From Linnemannia hyalina (lineage: Eukaryota; Mortierellomycota; Mortierellomycetes; Mortierellales; Mortierellaceae): a stretch of 64,000 nucleotides of DNA. The position numbers were made by a program, and so were the translations under genes. Below are positions 56,327-64,000 of this stretch, piece by piece. Each line of letters starts with the position of its first letter. Position 1 is the stretch's first letter. The stretch spans positions 868,001-932,000 of the forward strand of contig JAHRHY010000004.1 of the NCBI GenBank assembly GCA_019671135.1, in the 5' to 3' direction. A model generated the notes under the pieces. It saw only the letters and a program-made list of their open reading frames with translations, searched no databases and was not told the origin of the DNA.

Positions 56327-59300
56327 ATGTCCACAGACGACATCAACTCAGCCCTAAGCAAGGTCACTCCCCAAAAGGTTGCATTCCTCGTCGAGGCCTG
56401 GCTCGTCCACCAAGCGATCCCCGACATCTCAACCATCAAGTTCATCGCTGCCATCATAGACCTCGACTTTGAAATCGTCCGCTACTGGTTCTACTGTCGC
56501 TCCAATCGCGATGGAATCAAGCGCGCGTTCGCCCGGAGTGCCGCAGGAGGGTCCGACGCTGGGATTGTATTGCCGTTGCTCGAGGAGTACCACCTCTTGG
56601 ACAGGTTTTCGGACGACATTGGTTGGGACTATCAGGGCTTTGATCGTGAGTCTCAGGAACAAGGGCAGGAACCACCCTCTAGCACATCTGCAACAGCACC
56701 GCAACAGACACGACGCCAAAAATCGTCGCCATCACAACAACAGCAACAGAAAAGGTCGTCTGTCGCAGCACCGCCTTCTGACCTGATCAAGACAAGGAAT
56801 TTCGACCATCTCAAGCAACCAACGAGTGGCGCTGAAACCCAGCGGAGAAAGACGACGCGGAAGCAACACAGACGCATGGAAGATTCTGGCGAGGATGAGG
56901 ATGATGGCGAGGAGCAGGAAAGCGATTCTGACGAGTTTGATACACTTGGCACCCGCTCACGAGGCAATGTTCGGGCTTCCGGAGGTTCTTTAGTAACCTC
57001 TCGTCTGCTCAAGGTATTCGTGCAAGGACCTAACGACAAAGCTATCAAGAAACGAGGCCGACCTCTAGGTAGTTTCAACAAGAAGCGCAAGCTGCAGCCA
57101 ACATCGACCATGAACCAGCCACTTCTGGCACCTACAGCACTGACAGAACTGCAACAACTGTCAACAGCACCAGTGCCTACATTCGATCGTTCACAACCGA
57201 CAGACCCTCCCCAAACAAACATCGACGGACGATATTTGACGCCGATCATCTTGCTCCCAGCACCACGCTCATTGACAGTGCCGTCAACAGAATCAACGAC
57301 AAATTCGCCCAGCGTACCGATACCAGGTCTTGTAGGGGATCCTATGGCGGGGGCGGAGAGCAGGAAAAAGTTCTTGGAGCAACAGCAGAGCGTGGAAGCA
57401 CAACAGCGACGAGAACGGAATCGCGCACGATCAGCAGCTCCTTCCAGGACTCGAAGTTCAAAAGGATCGAACGTTGCATCATCGCGAGCGAAATCCGGGC
57501 CTAATAATCGGAAGATTGTTCATTTGAGCGAAGATGATGACGGCGATCAAGACGACGATGAGGAGGAGGATGCGAAGGACAAAGACGACTGCGGCTCCAA
57601 GGCTCACGACCTCCCTTCATCTTTGAGGAACGCTGGTGACGCCAGGAGGGTAGAAACAACCAAGGGTCCAGCCCTGGGGAACCCACCGCCTTTTTTTAAG
57701 GAGTATGGCGGGCTCGTTGCGAAACGACGTGAAAAACAGCCAGTGCAGGAGCAGCCGTCCGAGTCTACCACCAACATTCTGGAGATAGTCCTACCAGCAG
57801 CACCAGGAGCAGCCCTGCAACAAGTTCGGTCACCAGCAGCAATACCGATGGCGCCTATCGAGCAGACCGCGCAACACCCTCTGCCTGCAAATCCAACAAC
57901 GCCGACCTTGCCCTCACAAGCGCACTTTGGTGAACCGAATCTGCAGCACCACCCACATAACCACTCGCCACCCTACCTTGGCCAAACCCCAGGGGCGACG
58001 TGCGATGGTCGCGGGTCATTCACGGCTTACGCAGGCATATCTGCTGATTATGGTGACCAGCAGGCACTTGAACTGGAGAGAGTCGCCAGTCGACAGCGGG
58101 ACATGGATCGCAGGAAGGAGGAAGCCGGGCGTCACCGAGGGTATGACAATGGCCAGTTGAGCAAGGAACACAGGAGCATAGATGGGTACAGTACAGACAG
58201 GGGTCGTTCAGAGGATGAAAAGAACAGGGGCTGGTCTCGAGACAGATGGCGTCGATCGGATTCCCAAGGGTCATCACATAGACGGGATCAACCTGCGCCT
58301 GAGTCTCGAGGACGGTCACTCAGGCCGCGCCCACTCATCCTTCGTCGGCAGGTCTACCACGCAACCACCATTGAGTCCAAGAGCTCTCCTCCCAGGGATG
58401 ACGGCCTTCAAAGCACCAACAACCATGCGGATGAAATTCTGTCGCCCCAACTGCATAAGCAGCATCGATACTCACGCGATGGTAGCCACTCGCCGTACTC
58501 TCCAAAGGCTATTGATCCAGCACTCTTCACAACAGCCCACTCGCCGTACTCTCCAAAAGCCATTGATCCAGCGCTCTTCACAACAACATCCCTTCCACCC
58601 CAAATGTCACTTCCACATGTGGCCACTTCTCCTCGCCAACCCCAATATGCCCAGCCGGGAGGTCACTATCCGCTCGGCGATCGTAGACGCTCTTCCAGAA
58701 ACGTTGATCCTGGAGCCCACTGGGATACGCATCATGAGCATCAACGTGCCTCACAAGGTGTCAACCCGGGTATATGTTCACGTATTGAATGACATGAGTT
58801 GCTTGCTTTTCTCGTAGTGCCGAAAGCCTTGCTGACACGTTTTTTGTTTCCAATGCATAGTTTTTGATGGTTCCATTAATATGACAATAGTTCCGACCGC
58901 ACCAGCATCGTTCTTTTCCAGCGGTGATCGCAACGGCAACTCTTCCTCCAACAACGAAGACTTTACGGATGTTCATAAACAACCACATCAGCTCTCTCTA
59001 ACTGAGTTCTACAGTCCTCGGCCTATCAATCTGGAGCCTCATACTTCCCACCTGCCACCACAACCGCCACCCTTTTCACCACCCCGACTTTTGGATCGGC
59101 CTCCAATTTTTTCGGCCATCGTCATTCCACTTCCGAATTTCAGTTCTCGCGAGAAGCACCAAAACGACGTTTCACAGCGTGATGATTCATGGACAGCAAG
59201 ACCGAAAGATCTTAGCCGAACTTTGAGTCGTCGCAGCGTTAGACGCTCTCGAGGCGACGATGATGGAGGTGAAAACAAGTCTGGCCACCCATTAGCGCCC

Positions 59301-59849
59301 AGCAAACGTAGCAAGAGTCGACACAGCAACAGCAGACGCCGCTCAACAGAGGAATATCAGGGCTCGAACGGTGATCTTGGACACCGCGACCGAGGGCACC
59401 GCGACGGTGAATTTGGTCGCCAACCACACCACCGACATCATGACAACCACAGTCACCACCGAGGCGACCATGACGGACGAAGATCGAATGGTCAGCGCCA
59501 ACAGTTGCATCAGAGGACTGGCGGCCACGACCGTTATCGTGGATTCGAATTTGAGGAGTACGAAGTGGATAAGTTCCACCGCTTGAAGGACAACAACCGA
59601 CGAACCAGGGACAAGTCTTTGCGAGCACGGAGCTCGAGGCGTCCATCGTCGCCAGGCGCGAGTCAGCAAAGTTACGATCAAGGACAGGAACAGAGTCGTC
59701 GACGACCGGATGTTTCACGGGACCAACGAGGCCGCAGACGTTCCTCTGCGCGTGGGTCGAGTGTGAGGGATAATATGCATAGTGAACCCGAGGTCGAGCA
59801 TACGATGAGCGAGTGGGAGAAAAGACGCGAGCTGGAGCGTGGCGAGTAG
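56327..59849 (+). CDS. Large disordered nuclear protein with homeodomain-like helices and AT-hook-like motif
   Basis: Two exons (56327-58769, 58891-59849) give 3,402 nt, or 1,133 residues. Residues about 15-65 form a helical set whose last helix (LDFEIVRYWFYCRSNRDG) resembles the recognition helix of a divergent homeodomain (WF plus basic residues). Near residue 245 lies KKRGRPLGSFNKKRK, an AT-hook-like core (RGRP) in a nuclear-localisation-like context. Acidic runs occur near 190-210 and 405-420. The rest is low-complexity, with Gln/Ser/Pro stretches, then an Arg/Ser/His/Asp-rich second exon. A 17-residue unit (SPYSPKAIDPALF core) is repeated twice near 720-755. DNA or chromatin binding is suggested; no specific function can be named. 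The homeodomain call is by pattern only. Confidence 0.75.
58487..58588 (+). repeat. Two tandem 51-bp units in the coding sequence
   Basis: Copies at 58487-58537 and 58538-58588 differ at only a few positions and keep the frame, so the protein contains two 17-residue repeats. Confidence 0.9.
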
Positions 59850-60435
59850 CCTTCGTGCTTCCAATACTTGTCAATTTTTTTTTGGGCGTTTTTCTTTTTG
59901 CATTTTTTTTGTCGCGCCGGTCATTTAGCAGCTTTGACTGTATGAGACATTCCTGAGGTTCTGACAGCATACTTTACCTCAAATATATCTTGCTTTGTTG
60001 CGAATGGTCATGTTCTGCTGATTAGTGGCTGATCCTATTGTTCGTGTGTTACTACTGGTCGATAGGCTTTGTCAATGTAGAGTGATAATGATTGCAACCG
60101 CCAAGAATTTTTATGAAATGCTTGGGTGGATGAGTGAGTGAAAATAGTGGACTCTATACGAGTATTTAAGCAGCTTCCCACACCATCTAACTCGCACTCA
60201 CCCCTCCTCTCCTGTCTACCAAGTTTAAGGGCGTATATCAACAACACTCGCTACTCCTGGTATGGGTTCGCAATCACAATGGCAGCGTTCGTTAGGAATA
60301 TCTTTCTCCCTTCCGATAGTATATGAATGTTGAATAAAACTGTTTCCTGTATTCGCATATGCCGGTGAATGCGCATTATTACTGCTGCTAATAATTAAAA
60401 GGGAGGAACTCTACATGAGGTAACTTTATCTGCTG
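59850..60435. other. Spacer downstream of the AT-hook-like gene
   Basis: This is mostly AT-rich 3' sequence. It includes the repeat copy at 60206-60295 and an AATAAA at 60333-60338. No complete gene is supported. Confidence 0.45.
60206..60295 (+). repeat. Diverged direct repeat, copy 1
   Basis: About 90 bases match 63624-63715 with roughly 70% identity by eye. Key shared pieces are CCTCTCCTGT, CACTCxCTACTxCTGGTA and CGTTA at the end. In one plus frame both read a similar peptide (LLSxKxK ... HSLLLV), so they may be relics of one duplicated coding segment. Confidence 0.55.
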
Positions 60436-62043
60436 CTATTCAACAGAGGAGGAGACCTCTGGCGAGTCGACGGCATAATCTCCTGTGTAGAACTCAACCT
60501 TCTCCAGCCTTGGCCAATTGATAGTGATCCACGCGACCTCCTTCCCTCCCAAGATGAATCCTGGCGCAGTGTTGATATTGGCATGGAACTGTCCACGGAG
60601 GGTTGTCAGGTTCATCAGCCCTGGCAGAAAGTATTCCAACGTCGAGAGGGCAGAGCGGAAGTTAACATGTGGTGCAGGGCGTTTGACATACCGTCTCGTG
60701 TCCAATATCTTCAGCTCTGTCAGCCTGCCCAATTGTTGGTAAAAAATCTCGAGTCGTTCCATCTTCTCCTTCTGCTGGTGATCCGACTCGCCCGTGTTGT
60801 TCGATCCGACAGGTATCCGGATCATACTGCTGTTGATGGTGATATAGAGGTCATGAATCCCTGTCGACGCCCACGCCTCCTCAGTCACATCCTCCAACCG
60901 TACTGGGGTCGTCAAGGCATTACATATGTCCAGGTGTAGACAATCGAACAGAACTTTCTGGAGCAGGATGGAGTCCAGTCGACGACATTTGTTCATTTCA
61001 AACCGTCGCAGGGACTCAAAGTGGCGCATCGACGGTTTTCGTTCCACCCTCGTACCTTCATCTGTTATCACTGTCTTGGTCCAAGGGACCAACTCCACTG
61101 TGTCCATTGACTCGGTATTCTTCACTTTTTCGTCCTTTATCTTCTCCACGTCGCCTTCCTCCATGCCGTTATACCTCGTGAGTTCGACGGTTTCCAGCGT
61201 GTTCTCTTGCAGGACAGCCATCACGGCAGAAAATATTGCCGCGCACATGTTCTGAATAATTTTCAGATGCGGAATGATCCTATTAACTGGATAGCGATAA
61301 TCGGAAGAACCTGCCACAAACAGTCGTACCACTAGAGAAGAAGACGGAGACAGAGAAGACAGAGAAGAAGAACCATCGGGCCTTGACGGTCGACTGTCCA
61401 TCGGAACCAGATTTTGGCATTAAAACTACATCTCAAGGAAGGATGTAAAGTCATAGAACGAAAGTGAAGGGATGATCGTCTTCCACTTTGTCAGATTCGG
61501 GAGGTTGTTGTTGTTGTTGGTTAGAGCCGGTACGTTGAAAACGGATCATCAATAGCCGGGTCGACCAGGGCGTGCAGAACGTGGAGGCCTCTGGAACCGT
61601 ACGATCGAAGGGTGACGGACTTGAGCGACTGGGACAGTCCGCAAAGATGGTCGGAATAATGTGGACGACACCATATGCTGAGTGCACTTTAAAATCCAAA
61701 TACAACGTCTCCAGCATCTTGACAGCAGATATTGTTGTTGCCCAATATTTGACTGTGAAGTCATTTTCGATCCCAATGTTGTGGTTGTGGAGGATGTGAG
61801 ACGAGGGCTGCCCTGGAGGAAGCATCTGGCTTGGTATGGGAGGCTTCTCTCTTTTTTTTTCCAGGAATATGAGCGGTGGTGGAGAAATAAGCTGGCTGGA
61901 TGAAGGTGGGTCTAGAGTTAGGTCGACGGAAGTGGAGAGGACGATGACGGCGTTGGTGTAGGATAAAACTCTCTGAACTCGTCATGGTATTCACGACAGG
62001 AGCCTCCGTCTAGCACAATGGTCCTCAGATGAAAGGCGTTCAT
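60436..62043 (-). pseudogene. Fragmented F-box/LRR-type gene with a 321-codon open 3' part
   Basis: The longest frame, 61401-60436 (321 codons), has leucine-rich blocks: MRHFESLRRFEMNKCRRLDS, YQQLGRLTELKILDTRRY and TLEYFLPGLMNLTTL. It ends with WITINWPRLEKVEFY. It looks like the C-terminal half of a fungal F-box/LRR protein. Upstream, related-looking pieces lie in other frames: FHLRTIVLDGG (about 62030) and AVKMLETLYLDF (about 61700). A stop lies just before the ATG at 61401. No F-box is left in frame. It could instead be a functional short gene, but the scattered pieces favour decay. Confidence 0.5.
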
Positions 62044-62606
62044 TGCTCTTGCCCCTTTCCTTTAGTTCCTGAATCGAAACCCAAGCACGGCAAGCAACGT
62101 GGCGCGGAGACTGATTTCAATCAATGATCACCAGCCTATCAATGACCTGCCCTGAAACGTTTTTGCTTCGTACGCCTTGTTCTCATTCAGTAGGCCCCAG
62201 GGTGGGACTTGTTGATACAAACGTCAATACCTGCAAACACATGCATCAACCATACTCGCTGCTCCTTCCACTTAAGGTGCCAAGATCCATAACCAAAAAT
62301 ACTGCCAAGAACTCCAACAACAATCAACACCAACCCTCGTTTCTTGCTGCGACCCTTTCGTTTCCCCTGTCAGGTCACTTTTTTGGACGCATCTTGAAAA
62401 CGCATAGCTTCGTGGTTCCTCTTTGTTGTTGTCGCTCTCCCGTACAGACGTACAGAAAGAAAAAAGACGCGCAAAGGCTTACCATCATGTTTATTCCCAC
62501 GCTTCATCCCTTCGCGACGACGCCTACTACCCCGCAACTTGTAGGCATCATGAACGTCCTCAAACGACACCTCCTTCATCAAAACAGTCCACTCCCAAAC
62601 ATCACC

Positions 62607-63529
62607 CTACTTCCTCCCACCTGTCGTAATACCAACAGGTGCAGAACGGATACTTCGCATAAACCCCATCCGGATCTCGAAAACCAAGATGCCCGAATCT
62701 TGGAGCCTGCGCTGTAAAGCCAAGTTGCTCTTTTTCCTCGACTGGCTTTGTATCGCCACCTCCTGAGCGGTTGCTGTGGACTCGAGACCGCCGGAGACTG
62801 GGAGCCGCTTGAGATTCATCCAGCGCAGGCTGTCGGGGAAGTCAATGTCGTGACTATAAGGGTCATAGGGAGTGTCTTGGGAGAGGTGGCCCATGCCAGG
62901 CTGGGGTTCTGTAGACTGGGGGTGATGGACCTGAGCCGGCGGTGGGATTCTGTCAAGTTGTGGATCTTGCGGAGGTACAAGGCGAGCTCCGCGTCGGTGT
63001 CAAAGGGTGAGCTATTCCCGCCCTTGTCCAACTCCAGCTCGGCCTCGTATTCAGCAAGGTCCCAAATACAGATCGACAGTGTCTCCAACCCTGAACAGAC
63101 CCAACAAGTCCCGACTGGCGGAGGGATCGGTGGAGGGGATGGTGTTGTTGCTGTTCTTGATGGACTCGAGACTTTGTAGAATGGGTGTTGCAATTGATGA
63201 CTATGCAGAGTGAGCTCTTTGAGGTTGGGAGGACTGTTCTCGATTATGGAGCAGAAACCCTTCAAGGCTTGGGCACCACGACAAACAAGTTTCAACGAAT
63301 AAAGGCTGCTGCTGCTGACACTGATACTGCTGGACGGTGACGACTGATGCTTCTGGTGGGCTTGGTGGACACGCAAAGGACGACAGGGACGGATCGCGTG
63401 CACGAGGATTCGCCAGATTTTCGACATACGAAGGTTCTGCGCGACCAACTGCAGGGCGGCCTCGTTGAATTGTTGATCCTTTTTTGCCGTCACTATTCTG
63501 GACGAGAGGTTCAGCATTCCATCCCCCAA
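62607..63529 (-). pseudogene. Frameshifted F-box/LRR-type gene
   Basis: One frame (63529 to about 62890) contains AALQLVAQNLRMSKIWRI, SPPNLKELTLHSHQLQ and CSGLETLSICIWDL. These are leucine-rich features of the same general family as 60436-62043. Near 62885 the conserved continuation (FPDSLRWMNLKRLPVSGG) moves to another frame, which ends at 62607. The change looks like a one-base indel; no splice sites there explain it. No F-box motif precedes the first frame. Confidence 0.5.
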
Positions 63530-63623
63530 CCAAGAGGTGTTAAAGCGTTTTCCTCCCTTCTTTTTTTTTTCACTACACCATCCCGTTCATGAATCCGCTC
63601 AATCTAAACAACATATCGCCTCG

Positions 63624-63715
63624 CCTCTCCTGTCCATCAAGTCCAAGGCGCCATTCCACCAAATACACTCACTACTTCTGGTACGGATGCGTGATCTCAG
63701 TGGAAGCTATCGTTA
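63624..63715 (+). repeat. Diverged direct repeat, copy 2
   Basis: This is the partner of 60206-60295, 3.4 kb away in the same orientation. It lies just upstream of the frameshifted gene's start. Confidence 0.55.
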
Positions 63716-64000
63716 CTTAGAGACGTACATGAGTGTGGAGAGGATGGTGTTGATTGCGAGACGGAATATGAAAAACGAACAGGAAGAACCATTGCCAGCT
63801 CTTTCTTTACTCTTCTCTTTATACTCATTGAGACCCGGCAGGATCGCGCTTCCTGAACAAGTGGGCCATAGACAACCCTCAAGCTTATACTCTCTCTCCA
63901 TTCCACCAAAAACCCGCTGGCTCTTTACGACAACCAGAGTCCTCTTCGGTCGGTAACAGTGGACCGACGACAAGATACACCGATAGCGTAATTCCATGGA
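63716..64000. other. Window end, no supported gene
   Basis: Short overlapping frames occur on both strands, with no recognisable family. It may belong to the 3' part of a further copy beyond the window. Confidence 0.3.

Noticed and set aside
1..64000. Search for tRNA, rRNA, autonomous transposons and viral sequences
   Set aside because: No cloverleaf with A and B boxes, no transposase, reverse transcriptase or viral protein signature was seen. Small RNA genes could still be missed by eye.

Overview
The window is eukaryotic nuclear DNA from a filamentous fungus. The genes carry short GT-AG introns with long pyrimidine-rich leaders, and the proteins have fungal architectures: Atg11, GPI-anchored pepsins, a chitin-binding copper radical oxidase and expanded F-box families. 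The style resembles an early-diverging fungus of the Mortierellaceae type. That placement is inference from gene content, not from a marker gene.

Layout. 1-780: a minus-strand gene cut by the window edge. 1495-7005: two tandem minus-strand secreted, probably GPI-anchored aspartic proteases with matching exon lengths. 8116-10081: two mitochondrial inner-membrane genes head to head, the Imp1 protease and ATP synthase subunit k. 10634-14222: a Na,K-ATPase-like P-type ATPase. 14223-17836: a long stretch with no gene I can support. 17837-23440: a NIPA-type Mg2+ transporter and a sterol-hydroxylase-family enzyme. 24769-32562: Atg11, with a GC-AG intron and a polyQ tract. 32915-40819: a small hairpin element, then an array of three intact intronless F-box genes with at least three decayed copies. 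41956-46332: a small C-biased gene divergent from an EST1/SMG7-like gene. 49204-51542: a hevein-type chitin-binding/glyoxal-oxidase fusion. 51914-54078: a carboxypeptidase with several independent breaks. 54879-55580: Isa1-type Fe-S assembly factor. 56327-59849: a large disordered protein with a homeodomain-like helix set and an AT-hook-like motif. 60206-64000: decayed F-box/LRR-type genes and a diverged repeat.

No operon-like logic is expected or seen. The pairings that may matter are the 298-bp shared promoter of IMP1 and ATP19 and the two duplicated families. Housekeeping genes alternate with fast-evolving F-box and secreted-enzyme regions, which hold nearly all the pseudogenes, microsatellites and the hairpin element. 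I found no rRNA, tRNA, CRISPR array, virus, or autonomous transposon. Exon boundaries were placed by eye from splice consensus and frame. For most multi-exon genes the summed exon lengths are divisible by three.
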